Assembly (NCBI GenBank): GCA_963793675.1
Contig: CAWCBA010000005.1
Coordinates: 362,848 to 426,847 of the forward strand
From: RPQJ01 sp963793675
Lineage (GTDB): Bacteria; Pseudomonadota; Gammaproteobacteria; Steroidobacterales; Steroidobacteraceae
Direction of reading: 5' to 3'
DNA: 64,000 bases
Made by a program: the position numbers and the translations under genes. How positions within the stretch are numbered: position 1 is the first letter of the stretch; each line of letters starts with the position of its first letter. Positions 8,695-20,490 of the stretch are shown piece after piece. The notes under the pieces were generated by a model. The model had not been told where the DNA came from and searched no databases. It saw nothing but the letters and a program-made list of their open reading frames with translations.

Positions 8695-9192
8695 TCACTC
8701 CTGTGCCGCGGGCGCCGCTGTCGCATTCGACTTCGTGGCGGCCGAATTGAAGAGGTACTTGCTGATCAGGTTTTCGAGCACGATGGCGTCGTTCGCCATC
8801 ACGACCTGTTCACCGTCCTTGTAGGGCTCGTCCGAGCCGCCCGGCGTCAAGCCGATGTACTGGCCGCCGAGCAATCCGGCGGTGTAGATGCTGGCGTCGC
8901 TGTCGTTCGGGATCGCGCGATAGTTGTCGCTGATCCGCATCGTCACGATCGCCTTGTACCGCTTCATGTCGTACTGGATGTCCTCGACCCGGCCGATCGT
9001 AACGCCGGCCATCGAGACCGGCGCGCCGGGCTTCAGGCCGCCAACGTTCTCGAACGCTGCCAGGAGGCGGTACGAGTCGCTCTTCAACGAGAACCCACGG
9101 TTCGTGATCTGCGTGACCATGAACAGGATCGCGGCGAAGCCGAGCAACACGAACAGCCCGGTGGAAATGTCGACAGTACGCGTTGAACGCAT
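8695..9192 (-). CDS. mlaD: MlaD, MCE-domain lipid-binding subunit
   Basis: MlaD is a single-pass inner-membrane protein whose hexameric MCE ring holds the transported lipid. A transmembrane segment lies at about 12-28 (GLFVLLGFAAILFMV) and is followed by the MCE domain (FENVGGLKPGAPVSMAGVTI; GLLGGQYIGLTPG). The 165-residue length is normal. The stop codon overlaps the mlaC start region, indicating translational coupling within the operon. Confidence 0.95.
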   Translation of the reverse strand: MRSTRTVDISTGLFVLLGFAAILFMVTQITNRGFSLKSDSYRLLAAFENVGGLKPGAPVSMAGVTIGRVEDIQYDMKRYKAIVTMRISDNYRAIPNDSDASIYTAGLLGGQYIGLTPGGSDEPYKDGEQVVMANDAIVLENLISKYLFNSAATKSNATAAPAAQE

Positions 9193-9200
9193 GGTTCGTC

Positions 9201-9971
9201 CTACAGCATTAAGGCAGTGAGTATGTAATCGAGGATGAGCGTGACGACGGCAGAGATGACCACCGTCCGCGTCGTCGCACGCCCGACGCCCTCGGCCGTG
9301 GGCACTGCATTGTAACCTTCGAAGACAGCGATCAGGCTGCAGGCCACTCCAAACACCAGGCCCTTGATCAGACCTTCGCGAATATCGCTGAGTTCCACGG
9401 CGCCGCGCATCTGCGACCAGTAGCTGCCGGAGTCGACTCCGAAGAACTCCACGCCGACGAGCTGCGCGCCGAACAGGCCGACCATGATGAAGATCGAGAC
9501 CAGCAGCGGCATCGCGATGACGCCCCCGACGAAGCGCGGCAGGACCACGCGTCGCATCGGGTCGACGGCCATGATCTCCATCGCGGCGATCTGGTCAGTG
9601 GCACGCATCAGGCCCAGTTCGGCCGCGAGCGCGGTGCCGGCACGACCAGCGAACAGGAGAGCCGTGACGACGGGACCGAGTTCCCGCAGCAGGCTGATCG
9701 CGGTCGCGGTGCCGAGGTATTCCTCGGACCCGAAGCGCGTCAGCAGGTCGTAGCCCTGCAGTCCGAGGACCATGCCGACGAAGAGGCCACAGGTCATGAT
9801 GATGACCAGCGACATCGCACCCGTGTTGTACACCTGCTCGACGATCGGCCGGGCGCGCAGCAGGCCGGACGGCAGGATCGCGAACAGCCGCAGTCCGAAA
9901 CGCACCAGCAGCCCGACGCGTTCGAGGAACGTCAGGAAGCTCTGCACGAACTCGCGCACGATCGTGATCAT
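9201..9971 (-). CDS. mlaE: MlaE, permease subunit of the Mla transporter
   Basis: This 256-residue polytopic inner-membrane permease belongs to the MlaE/YrbE family. It carries the conserved cytoplasmic segment ELGPVVTALLFAGRAGTALAAELG, which couples to MlaF, and several hydrophobic helices. The start ATG at 9971 overlaps the mlaF stop by four bases (ATGA), and mlaD follows after eight bases. Confidence 0.95.
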   Translation of the reverse strand: MITIVREFVQSFLTFLERVGLLVRFGLRLFAILPSGLLRARPIVEQVYNTGAMSLVIIMTCGLFVGMVLGLQGYDLLTRFGSEEYLGTATAISLLRELGPVVTALLFAGRAGTALAAELGLMRATDQIAAMEIMAVDPMRRVVLPRFVGGVIAMPLLVSIFIMVGLFGAQLVGVEFFGVDSGSYWSQMRGAVELSDIREGLIKGLVFGVACSLIAVFEGYNAVPTAEGVGRATTRTVVISAVVTLILDYILTALML

Positions 9972-10825
9972 GCGAACACCTTGCCGCCCAGCAGTTGCTG
10001 GTGGTAATCGGGGGCCGGATAATGGAACGGAACCGGACCGTCCGCGAGTCCATCGACAAACTGGTGCACGATCGGCGACGGGTGGTCGCGCAGTTCCGCC
10101 GTCGTGCCGCTTGCCACGACCTTGCCTTCCGAAATAATGAAGCTCGAGTCGGCGATCTGCGAGATTTCACGCACGTCGTGCGTCACCACGATGCTGGTGA
10201 TGCCGAGCGCGTCGTTGAGCGAGCGGATGAGTCGCAGCACCACGCCCATTGAAATGGGATCGAGGCCGGCAAAGGGCTCGTCGTAGATGAGGATCTCGGG
10301 ATCCATGACGATGGCACGCGCGAGTGCAACGCGTCGTCCCATGCCGCCGGAGAGCTGTTGCGGGTACAGGTCGGCGGCGCCACGCAGGCCGACAGCGTGC
10401 AGTTTCGTCAGCACGATGGTGCGGATCAGGCGCTCCGGCAGCCGGGTATGTTCACGCAGCGGAAACGCGACGTTCTCGAACACGTCGAGGTCCGTGAGCA
10501 GCGCCCCGTTCTGGAACAGCATGCCCATGCGCCGGCGCAGGGCGTACATCTGCTTGCGATTCAGCTTGGCCACGTCGAGGCCATCCACGACCACCTGGCC
10601 GCGGTCCGCACAGACCTGCCCGGTGATGAGCTTCAGCAGGGTGGTCTTGCCCGTGCCGCTCGGTCCCATGATGGCCGTGACCGCGCCGCGGCGGATCTCG
10701 ATGTCGAGCCCACTGAAGACGCTCTTGCCCGAGTCCACGGCAAAATGGACACCGCGCAGCACGGCGATCGACGGCGATTGGGCCGCCGGAGCGGAGGCTG
10801 CGGCAGGTCCGGGTTGGTTATTCAC
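9968..10825 (-). CDS. mlaF: MlaF, ATP-binding subunit of the Mla transporter
   Basis: This ABC ATPase powers phospholipid movement with MlaEDB. The Walker A motif MGPSGTGKTT, signature LSGGMGRR and Walker B LIYDEPFAGLD are all present. The open frame extends to a GTG at 10912, which would add a non-conserved 29-residue lead. The internal GTG at 10825 gives a length nearer to known MlaF proteins. Neither has a strong ribosome-binding site, so the start is uncertain. It is the first gene of mlaFEDCB and is divergent from the SUF operon. Confidence 0.93.
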   Translation of the reverse strand: MNNQPGPAAASAPAAQSPSIAVLRGVHFAVDSGKSVFSGLDIEIRRGAVTAIMGPSGTGKTTLLKLITGQVCADRGQVVVDGLDVAKLNRKQMYALRRRMGMLFQNGALLTDLDVFENVAFPLREHTRLPERLIRTIVLTKLHAVGLRGAADLYPQQLSGGMGRRVALARAIVMDPEILIYDEPFAGLDPISMGVVLRLIRSLNDALGITSIVVTHDVREISQIADSSFIISEGKVVASGTTAELRDHPSPIVHQFVDGLADGPVPFHYPAPDYHQQLLGGKVFA

Positions 10826-10998
10826 GAGTTCGTTGTTTGGTTGCTTAATGGCAACAGACCGCCACGGCCCGTTCGAGTTCCCCGATCTCGAACCACCGGT
10901 GACTGGCGGCACGGCCCACGAGAGCGCGCGATTCTAGCAGATTGGCGGACTTTCCCGTCCCGCATACGCTGCGGTGGGGTTGGCGCGGTGCCCGTATA

Positions 10999-11013
10999 GG
11001 ACTAAAATCGTCC
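10999..11013. promoter_or_regulatory. Candidate Rrf2/IscR-type operator upstream of sufR
   Basis: The symmetric sequence GGACTAAAATCGTCC resembles the IscR type 1 half-site arrangement (GACT with an A/T centre and a returning GTC). It lies 17 bases before the start of the Rrf2 regulator gene, where it would allow autoregulation of the SUF operon. Confidence 0.55.
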
Positions 11014-11030
11014 CAATTGGAAAACGCGCC

Positions 11031-11510
11031 ATGCTACGCATCAGCAAACTCACCGATTACGGCACGGTCATCCTGGCCTGCCTCGCCACCGCCCCGGACC
11101 GCCGACTGACGGCGACCGAGGTGGCCGAGCGCACTCGGCTCGGCCTGCCCACGGTCAGCAAGCTCCTGAAGAGCTTCCATCGGGCCGGTCTGCTCACCTC
11201 CACGCGCGGGTCGCGGGGCGGCTATCAACTTGCCCGTCCGGCTGCGGCGATCAGCGCAGCCGCCATCATCGACGCGATCGAGGGCCCTGTCGCGATCACG
11301 GAGTGCAGCGGGAACCACAGCGCCTGCGACCTCGAACTGTCGTGCAGCACCGGCAACGCGTGGCAGCGCATCAACGGCGCCATCCGTCGTTCGCTCGATG
11401 AAATCTCGCTCGCGCAATTGTCGGGACAGGAAGCCGTCGCCGTCTGGCGCCCGGCCCTGTCCGCCGCGGTCCGCGCATCCACCGCGACGCGCGGTCCCGG
11501 CCGGCTCTGA
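11031..11510 (+). CDS. sufR: Rrf2-family SUF regulator (IscR/SufR-like)
   Basis: This iron-sulfur sensing transcription factor has an N-terminal winged helix (about 1-65, ISKLTDYGTVILACLA) and three cluster-type cysteines at 92, 99 and 105. The spacing is close to IscR (92, 98, 104). The ATG at 11031 matches the family N-terminus. The open frame extends further upstream but would include the promoter. Being first in the SUF operon with a palindrome just upstream, it likely represses its own operon when holding a cluster. Confidence 0.9.
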   Translation: MLRISKLTDYGTVILACLATAPDRRLTATEVAERTRLGLPTVSKLLKSFHRAGLLTSTRGSRGGYQLARPAAAISAAAIIDAIEGPVAITECSGNHSACDLELSCSTGNAWQRINGAIRRSLDEISLAQLSGQEAVAVWRPALSAAVRASTATRGPGRL

Positions 11511-11521
11511 GGAATTCAAAG

Positions 11522-12970
<1,449 letters not shown>

Positions 12971-12995
12971 TCCACGTCCCAAGGTGACAACAGAC

Positions 12996-13747
<752 letters not shown>

Positions 13748-13751
<4 letters not shown>

Positions 13752-15026
13752 GCGCCATTGCCCCTTCCCCGGCCACCGTGCACTACCGCGAAGCGTTCGA
13801 GCGGCTGCAGCCCGTGCTGGGCGGGGCTGCCACGCGTCGCGCTGCAGCGATGGCGCGCTTTGCGGAACTGGGATTCCCCGGCGCGCGGGAAGAGGCCTGG
13901 AAGTACACGAGCCTGCGCCGTCTCGAATCGCGCCGGTTCGCACCGGCCACTCCGACGACGACGCCAGTCGATGTGCCGGCTGCGTTCGTCACGCAGCGGC
14001 TGGTACTTGCAAACGGCTCGCCGGTGGACGGCATCCCGGCGTCACTCGGTGGGTTCACGCTCGGCACGCTGACGGTCTCGTCGGAGGAACAGTTGCTGCG
14101 CCCGCTGCCCGGCGGTGGCACTGAACGCTTTGCAGCGCTGAATGCCGCATTGACCATCGGCCCGCTGCTGCTGTCCACGACGGCCGGCCAGCAGAGCGAC
14201 GACATCCTGCAACTCACGTTGCTTACGACGGGCGCGGAGCCGACGCTCGCGAGCCCCCGCGTCGCCGTGCGCATGGCGGCTGGCAGCCGCGCACGCCTGC
14301 TGATCGACCACGTCGACGATGGCGCGCACGAACATTTCACCAACGCCGTGCTCGACATCGAGCTCGGCGCGGGAGCGCACCTCACTCTGTATCGACTGCA
14401 GCGGCAGGGTGAGCGTGCTTTCCACATCGAACGGATCGAAACCCGCGTCGGCGACAGACGCCACGTTCGTGATGCGAGACTCGCAGCTCGGCGCCGCGCT
14501 GGCGCGTCTCGACACGAACGTCAGCCTGGATGGCCGCGCGGCGGCCACCGAAATCACGGGCGTGTTCCTCGCGGACGGCTCGCGTCACCTCGATTCGCAC
14601 ATCCACGTCGGACATCATGCTGTCGGAACCACGAGTCTCCAGGATTACCGCGGCATTGCCGCAAACAAGGGTCGCGGCGTGTTCAACGGCAAGGCGATCG
14701 TGCACGAGGGCGCGCAGAAATCCAATGCGCGCCAGGTCAACCGCAACCTGCTGCTGACGCCGGGCGCCGAGATCGACACCAAGCCCGACCTCGAGATCTA
14801 CGCCGACGACGTGCAGTGCAGCCACGGCACGACCACGGGCCAGCTGGATCCGAACGCCCTCTTCTACCTGCGCTCGCGTGGGCTCAGCGAACCCGAAGCG
14901 CGCAGTGCCCTGACGCGGGCGTTTGCCGGCGCGGTGCTGGCGCGCGTCGACGAGCCCGCCCTGGCGAGCCACGTGCATGACGAGCTCGATCGGCGCCTCG
15001 TGCGCCTGCTGGAGGTGGCCGCGTGA
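13748..15026 (+). CDS. sufD: SufD, Fe-S cluster assembly protein, one frameshift
   Basis: SufD is the third component of the SufBC2D scaffold. The N-terminal two thirds read from the ATG at 13748 (EEAWKYTSLRRLE) to about 14449, where one extra G shifts the frame. The corrected frame continues MRDSQLGAALARLDTN, then DYRGIAANKGRGVFNGK and the family end RSRGLSEPEARSALTRAFAG, stopping at 15026. The combined length, about 425 residues, is normal. Because the operon is otherwise intact, I infer a sequencing indel and not a pseudogene. Confidence 0.9.
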
Positions 15027-16276
15027 ACGCCGTTCATGCCGCGGCCGATGCTCCGGCCGCGCTCGACATCGCGGCCATCCGCAGTGATTTCCCGGTGCTC
15101 GCGCGCACGATCCGCGGCCTGCCGCTCTCGTACCTCGACAACGCCGCCTCGAGCCAGCGCCCGCGCGCCGTCATCGATGCCATCTCGCATTACTACGAGA
15201 ACTCCCACGCCAACGTGCACCGTGGCGTGCACACGCTGAGCCAGGAGGCGACCGACCTGTTCGAGGGCGCGCGCGCCAAGGTGCGGCGCTTCATCAACGC
15301 GAAGTCGACGCAGGAAGTGATATTCGTGCGCGGCACCACCGAGGCGATCAACCTCGTCGCGCAATCGTATGGCCGGCCGCGGTTCGGTCCGGGCGACGAG
15401 ATCCTGGTGTCGTGGCTCGAGCACCACGCGAACATCGTGCCCTGGCAGATGCTCTGCCAGCAGACGGGCGCCACGCTCAAGGTCGCGCCGATCACGCAGT
15501 CGGGCGAAGTGGACTTCGATGCATTCGCTGCCCTGCTGTCCCCGCGCACGAAGCTGGTTGCGCTGGCCCACGTCTCGAATGCACTCGGTACGGTCGTCCC
15601 GGTGCACCGATTCATCGCAGCGGCCAGGGAGCGTGGCGTGCCCGTGCTGCTCGACGGCGCGCAGGCCGTTCCGCACATGAGCGTGGACGTGCAGGCGCTC
15701 GATTGCGATTTCTATGCCTTCTCCGGCCACAAGATGTGCGGTCCGACCGGGATCGGCGTGCTCTATGGACGCGAATCGCTGCTGAACGCGATGCCACCCT
15801 GGCAGGGCGGCGGCGACATGATCCTGGCGGTGTCTTTCGAAAAGACCGTCTACAACGGCCTGCCCTACAAGTTCGAGGCCGGCACTCCGGACATCGCCGG
15901 CGCGATCGGTCTCGGCGCAGCGATCGATTACCTCGAGTCGCTCGGCATGGAACGCATTGCAGCCGCCGAGCATGCATTGCTCGTCTACGCGAACGAACGG
16001 CTCGCAACCGTTCCCGGCCTGCGCTTCGTCGGCACGGCGCCGGAGAAGGCGGCCGTCGTATCGTTCACCATCGACAGGATGCATCCGCACGACCTGGGCA
16101 CGATCCTCGACCACGAAGGCGTCGCGATCCGCACCGGCCACCACTGCGCCATGCCGGTCATGGAGTTCTACGGGCTGCCGGCGACGGCGCGCGCCTCGTT
16201 TGCTTTCTACAACACGCGTGCCGAGATCGACCGGCTGGTCGAGGCCCTGCACACCGCGCGGGAGATGCTCGGCTGA
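15023..16276 (+). CDS. sufS: SufS, group II cysteine desulfurase
   Basis: This PLP enzyme takes sulfur from cysteine for cluster assembly. The PLP lysine is Lys237 in SGHKMCGPTG and the catalytic cysteine is Cys375 in RTGHHCAMP. The 417-residue length is typical. Translation starts at a GTG overlapping the sufD stop (GTGA), and the stop overlaps the next start (TGATG), showing tight coupling. Confidence 0.97.
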   Translation: MNAVHAAADAPAALDIAAIRSDFPVLARTIRGLPLSYLDNAASSQRPRAVIDAISHYYENSHANVHRGVHTLSQEATDLFEGARAKVRRFINAKSTQEVIFVRGTTEAINLVAQSYGRPRFGPGDEILVSWLEHHANIVPWQMLCQQTGATLKVAPITQSGEVDFDAFAALLSPRTKLVALAHVSNALGTVVPVHRFIAAARERGVPVLLDGAQAVPHMSVDVQALDCDFYAFSGHKMCGPTGIGVLYGRESLLNAMPPWQGGGDMILAVSFEKTVYNGLPYKFEAGTPDIAGAIGLGAAIDYLESLGMERIAAAEHALLVYANERLATVPGLRFVGTAPEKAAVVSFTIDRMHPHDLGTILDHEGVAIRTGHHCAMPVMEFYGLPATARASFAFYNTRAEIDRLVEALHTAREMLG

Positions 16277-16719
16277 TGGACCTCAAGGACCTGTACCGCG
16301 ACGTCATCGTCGACCACAACCGGAACCCGCGCAATTTCCGCGAGATTCCGGACGCGGATCGCCGCGCCGACGGCTTCAATCCGCTCTGTGGCGACAAGCT
16401 GACGGTGTTCGTGAAGCTCGACGGCGACCGCATCAGCGACGTGTCCTTCAACGGCAGCGGCTGCGCGATCTCGGTCGCTTCGGCCTCGCTGCTGACCGAG
16501 AGCGTCAAGGGCAAGACCATTCAGCAGGCCGAGGAGCTGTTCGCGCAGATGCATCTGCTGCTGACACGCGACGACATCGACATGGACGTGGCCCGCCTCG
16601 GCAAGCTCGGCGCGCTGTCCGGCGTCCGTGAATTCCCGGCCCGCGTGAAGTGCGCGAGCCTCTGCTGGCACACGCTCGACGCGGCGCTGCACCAGCAGGA
16701 ACAGGTCTCGACCGAATAA
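16276..16719 (+). CDS. sufU: SufU/IscU-like Fe-S assembly protein
   Basis: This 147-residue NifU-N/SufU family protein accepts sulfur from SufS. The three ligand cysteines are present: Cys38 (PLCGD), Cys63 (GSGCAIS) and Cys126, with an additional Cys130. The start codon shares a base with the sufS stop. A long alternative frame running through sufS is a shadow. The usual partner SufE is absent from the operon, which fits SufU acting as the sulfur acceptor. Confidence 0.95.
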   Translation: MDLKDLYRDVIVDHNRNPRNFREIPDADRRADGFNPLCGDKLTVFVKLDGDRISDVSFNGSGCAISVASASLLTESVKGKTIQQAEELFAQMHLLLTRDDIDMDVARLGKLGALSGVREFPARVKCASLCWHTLDAALHQQEQVSTE

Positions 16720-16742
16720 TCGTCGATCGACAGGAGCGCGCC

Positions 16743-17291
16743 TTGTACCGAGCCGACAACGAGCCCGTGAACTTCACCCGCGACGTGGACGCGGTGATCG
16801 TTCCTGCGGGCGTCAACGTGAAGCTGCGCCAGGGCCAGCAGGGCTACATCACGCAGGCCCTCGGTGGCAGCTTCACCGTCTACGTCGAGGGCAACCTCTT
16901 CCGCATCGCGGGCAAGGACGCGGATGCGCTCGGCAAGGAGCCGGCAGAGACACCCGCGTTGCCGCCGAATGCGAGTGACGACGACGTGAAGCAGGTGGCC
17001 TGGCAGCAGATGAAGGGCTGCTACGACCCGGAGATCCCGATCAACATCGTGGATCTCGGCCTGGTCTATGAATGCGAAGTCGTTCCCGACGGCGATGGCC
17101 GCGTGCTGTCGATCAAGATGACGCTGACTGCACCCGGCTGCGGCATGGGTGACGTGCTGGTCGCCGACGTGAAGGAAAAAGTCGAGATCATCCCGACAGT
17201 GAAGCACGCAGACGTCGAACTCGTGTTCGATCCACCGTGGGACCAGTCGATGATGTCCGAGGCGGCGCGGCTGCAGACGGGGATGATGTGA
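16743..17291 (+). CDS. sufT: SufT, MIP18/DUF59-family Fe-S maturation factor
   Basis: SufT-family proteins help insert clusters into client proteins. The TTG at 16743 is chosen because CAGGAG lies six bases upstream and the protein then begins YRADNEPVNFTRDVDAVIVP, the family N-terminus. The DUF59 core lies in the second half (MKGCYDPEIPINIVDLGLVY; LTAPGCGMGDVLVADV), with the conserved cysteine in APGCGM. The 182-residue length is normal. Confidence 0.92.
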   Translation: MYRADNEPVNFTRDVDAVIVPAGVNVKLRQGQQGYITQALGGSFTVYVEGNLFRIAGKDADALGKEPAETPALPPNASDDDVKQVAWQQMKGCYDPEIPINIVDLGLVYECEVVPDGDGRVLSIKMTLTAPGCGMGDVLVADVKEKVEIIPTVKHADVELVFDPPWDQSMMSEAARLQTGMM

Positions 17292-17475
17292 GTCGACGTC
17301 GCATCGGCCACATGACGGCCAGGACAGTCGGGCCAGAACTGATTCGCCGGGCTGTGCGAGGCATGGACGCCGAGCCCGGAGCGCCCAAGGATGGGTTTAC
17401 GGCGTCCCGGCGAATCATGTTGTGGCCCGGATGTCCGCCTGCCATCAGGGCCGATGCAGAACGCGGGCTCTGTCG

Positions 17476-17787
17476 ATGAGTACGTGGATCCGCGTTGCAC
17501 CCGCCACGGACATCGAGCCCGGTGACTACGCGTCAGCCGAGGTCGGCGACGCCTTCGTCGCCGTCTACAACATCGACGGCGAGTTCTTCGCGATCGACGA
17601 CGTCTGCACGCACGACGGCGGCGGCCTCTCCGGCGGTGCAGTCGAGGACCACCAGGTCATCTGCCCGCGCCACGGCGCCCGCTTCTGCCTGCGCACCGGC
17701 AAGGCGCTGACACCTCCCGCGTACGAGCCGGTGAAGAGCTACGCGACGCGCGTAGTGGACGGCTACGTCGAGGTCGCCGGCGAATGA
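17476..17787 (+). CDS. Rieske [2Fe-2S] ferredoxin (NirD-like)
   Basis: This 103-residue soluble Rieske protein has both cluster motifs: CTHDGG (Cys-X-His) at about 43-48 and CPRHGARF (Cys-X2-His) near 62-69. It would serve as an electron carrier. The partner oxygenase or reductase is unknown. It sits about 180 bases after sufT and overlaps the next gene by four bases. Confidence 0.9.
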   Translation: MSTWIRVAPATDIEPGDYASAEVGDAFVAVYNIDGEFFAIDDVCTHDGGGLSGGAVEDHQVICPRHGARFCLRTGKALTPPAYEPVKSYATRVVDGYVEVAGE

Positions 17788-18350
17788 GCACCGGGAAACA
17801 GAACAGGCACAAGGAGCACGAGCTCGAAGCGAGCGGTCAGGACACCGCCGCGATGCGACGACTGACGCTGGTCCGGCATGCGAAGGCGGACACGCCGCTG
17901 CCGGGGCAGCAGGACTGGGACCGGGTGCTCGACCGTCGCGGCCAGCACGACGCACCGGAAATGGCGCGCCGCCTCCGCTCGCGCAAGCTGAAACCCGACC
18001 TGATACTGTCCAGCCCCGCCGTGCGGGCGCTATCGACGGCCAGCATCATGGCGCGCGAACTGAAAGTGCCCGCCGACCGGATCGCGCAGGATGAGCGTCT
18101 GTACCTCGCCGACCCGAAACGTATCCTCGAGGTCGTCCATGAACTCGGCGGCGATGCGAAACACGTGATGGTGTTTGCCCACAATCCGGGCATCACGGAC
18201 TGCGCCAACAGGCTTTCGGCCGGCGATCACATCGACACGCTGCCGACATGCGGAGTCTTCACCGCGTGCTTCGCGCTGGACGACTGGTCGCAGCTCGCCT
18301 GGGAAAGCGGCATCGAGGCCGAATTCGACTACCCGCGCAACCGCGTGTAG
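17784..18350 (+). CDS. sixA: SixA-like histidine phosphatase
   Basis: This histidine-phosphatase-superfamily protein has the phosphohistidine motif LVRHAKAD and a second catalytic histidine in FAHNPG. E. coli SixA dephosphorylates phosphohistidine on signalling and PTS proteins. The ATG at 17784 overlaps the Rieske stop (ATGA), but the conserved domain begins at an internal ATG at 17853, so the start may be the later one. Its place behind the SUF/Rieske genes is by position only. Confidence 0.85.
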   Translation: MSTGKQNRHKEHELEASGQDTAAMRRLTLVRHAKADTPLPGQQDWDRVLDRRGQHDAPEMARRLRSRKLKPDLILSSPAVRALSTASIMARELKVPADRIAQDERLYLADPKRILEVVHELGGDAKHVMVFAHNPGITDCANRLSAGDHIDTLPTCGVFTACFALDDWSQLAWESGIEAEFDYPRNRV

Positions 18351-18362
18351 CGGGCTGCGGCG

Positions 18363-19067
18363 TCAGCCGCGCCCGGACACGGGAATGGCGGCACCAGTCA
18401 CCGACGCTGCCTCCGCAGACGCCAGGAACAGGATCACCTGCGCGATCGCATCGGGACTGACCCACCGCGTGAAGTCGGCCTTGGGCATGTCGAGCCGGTT
18501 GCGCGGCGTGTCGATGATGCCGGGCAGGATCGCATTCACCGTGATGTTGCGATCCTTCATTTCCTCCGCCAGCGCCTCGGTGAAGCGCTGCACGCCGGCC
18601 TTGGACGCCGCATAGGCTCCCATGCCGAGTCCCGCCCTGGCCGCGGCACCGGCGCCGATGTTGACGATGCGGCCGCCACCGCGCTCGAGCATGGCCGGGA
18701 GTGCGCTCTTCGACGCGACGACGGCCGAGCGCAGGTTCGTCGAGTAGAGCGAATCCCAGGTCGCGACGTCGCCGTCCTCGATTTTTTCCCAGCGAAACCC
18801 GCCGGCCACGTTGACCAGCACGTCGATGCCGCCGAAGCGCATCGCGATCGCAGCCATCGCCTTCCGCGTCCCATCGACGTCGGCGAGATCCGCGCCGCCG
18901 AGCAGCAGGTGCCCTGCCCCGCCGAACTCCCGCTGCAGTTCGGCGGAAGGCTGCAACATGTCGATCAAGGCGAGCTTGGCGCCGGCCTGGCCAAAGGCCC
19001 GCGCGGTCGCGGAACCCAACGTGCCGAACGCGCCCGTAATGACGACCACCGAATCGATTGACGGCAT
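18363..19067 (-). CDS. Short-chain dehydrogenase/reductase
   Basis: This 234-residue Rossmann-fold oxidoreductase has the cofactor motif TGAFGTLG near 11-18, NVAGG near 84-88, a catalytic serine/tyrosine region and YAASKAG (Tyr-X3-Lys). The substrate is unknown. It starts 24 bases after the sdaA stop and is probably the third gene of a putA-sdaA-SDR operon. Confidence 0.88.
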   Translation of the reverse strand: MPSIDSVVVITGAFGTLGSATARAFGQAGAKLALIDMLQPSAELQREFGGAGHLLLGGADLADVDGTRKAMAAIAMRFGGIDVLVNVAGGFRWEKIEDGDVATWDSLYSTNLRSAVVASKSALPAMLERGGGRIVNIGAGAAARAGLGMGAYAASKAGVQRFTEALAEEMKDRNITVNAILPGIIDTPRNRLDMPKADFTRWVSPDAIAQVILFLASAEAASVTGAAIPVSGRG

Positions 19068-19091
19068 CGTGCCTCCGCGGGACCGTTCGAC

Positions 19092-20466
19092 TCAGCATTC
19101 CGGGACGTTGACTGCCAGGCCGCCCTGGCTGGTTTCCTTGTAGATCGTCGACATGTCCTGACCGGTCTGGCGCATGGTGTTGATCACCTGGTCGAGCGAC
19201 ACCTTGTGAGTCCCGTCGCCGCGCATCGACAGCCGGGCCGCGTTGATCGCCTTCACCGCGCCCATCGCGTTGCGCTCGATGCAGGGAATCTGCACCAGGC
19301 CGGCTATCGGATCGCAGGTCAGCCCCAGGTTGTGCTCCATGCCGATTTCGGCAGCGTTCTCCACCTGCTCGTTGGTGCCATTGAGCGCCGCGACCAGTCC
19401 CGCAGCGGCCATCGAACACGCAACGCCGACCTCGCCCTGACAGCCCATCTCGGCACCCGAGATCGAGGCGTTGCGCTTGTAGAGCATGCCGATGGCCCCG
19501 GCCACCAGCAGGAAGCGCACGATGCCGTTCTCGCTCGCACCAAGCTCGAACTTGCGGTAGTACGCGAGCACCGCCGGCACGATGCCCGCCGCACCATTCG
19601 TGGGAGCCGTGACGACACGACCGCCGGCTGCGTTCTCCTCGTTGACCGACAGCGCGAACGCATTGACCCACTCGATGGCATCGAGCGGGCGATGCTGTGC
19701 GGACTGCTCCCGCAGCACGCGCTGCATGCGCGACGCACGACGCCGCACCTTCAGCACTCCCGGCAGCAGACCGTTCGGCTTCGAACCCGCGCTGGATGCA
19801 GCCATCCATTATCGACCAGAGGTTGAGCAGCGCGACGCGCGTCTCCGCGTCGGGCCGGAAGGCCCGCTCGTTCTCGAGCATCAGCTCGTGCAGCTCGAGC
19901 CCGCGATTGCGCGCCAGCTCGAGCAGGTCGTGACCCGAGGTGAATGGATGAGGCACGTCGACCTGCGGTCCGCCTTCGTACGTCTTGCCGAAATCGCGCG
20001 CGCGGACGATGAACCCGCCGCCGGTGGAGAAGAATTCCTCCCGATGCAGCACCTCACCGGCCGGGTCGAGCGCCGTGAAACGCATGCCGTTGGGATGTTG
20101 CGGCAGGGTCTGGTCACGGTGAAACAGCAGGTCGAGCGGTTCGTCGAAGGCGATCTCGCGCTTGCCGGCGATCAGGATGCGGCCGGTGTTGCGGATGCGT
20201 TCGAGCGACGGTTCCATCGCGGCCGGATCGATCGTGGCTGGCTGGTTGCCCTCGAGGCCGAGCAGGATCGCGCGGTCGGTGCAGTGCCCGAGACCGGTCA
20301 GTGCCAGCGAGCCATAGACCTGCGCGACGACCTTGTCGACGCGCCCGAGCAGCGACATCGAGTCGAGGTCGTGCACGAACGCGCAGGCAGCGTTCATCGG
20401 CCCCATCGTGTGGGAGCTCGACGGGCCGACGCCGATCTTGAAGATGTCGAGGACGCTGAGGTTCAT
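19092..20466 (-). CDS. sdaA: L-serine dehydratase, one frameshift
   Basis: This iron-sulfur enzyme converts L-serine to pyruvate and ammonia. The protein begins LSVLDIFKIGVGPSSSHTMG, the single-chain (class II) SdaA opening. At about 19783 one extra base shifts the frame, and the corrected sequence goes on PNGLLPGVLKVRRRA, PTNGAAGIVPA and GCQGEVGVACSMA, whose cysteines are cluster ligands. The combined length, about 458 residues, is normal. AAGGAG precedes the ATG at 20466. It follows putA by 24 bases. Confidence 0.92.
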
Positions 20467-20490
20467 GAACTCCTTGCGCGGCGGGCCCGC

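Noticed and set aside
14864..16252. Long minus-strand frame opposite sufS
   Set aside because: It mirrors sufS, whose catalytic residues and length are intact; the antisense product has no family resemblance.
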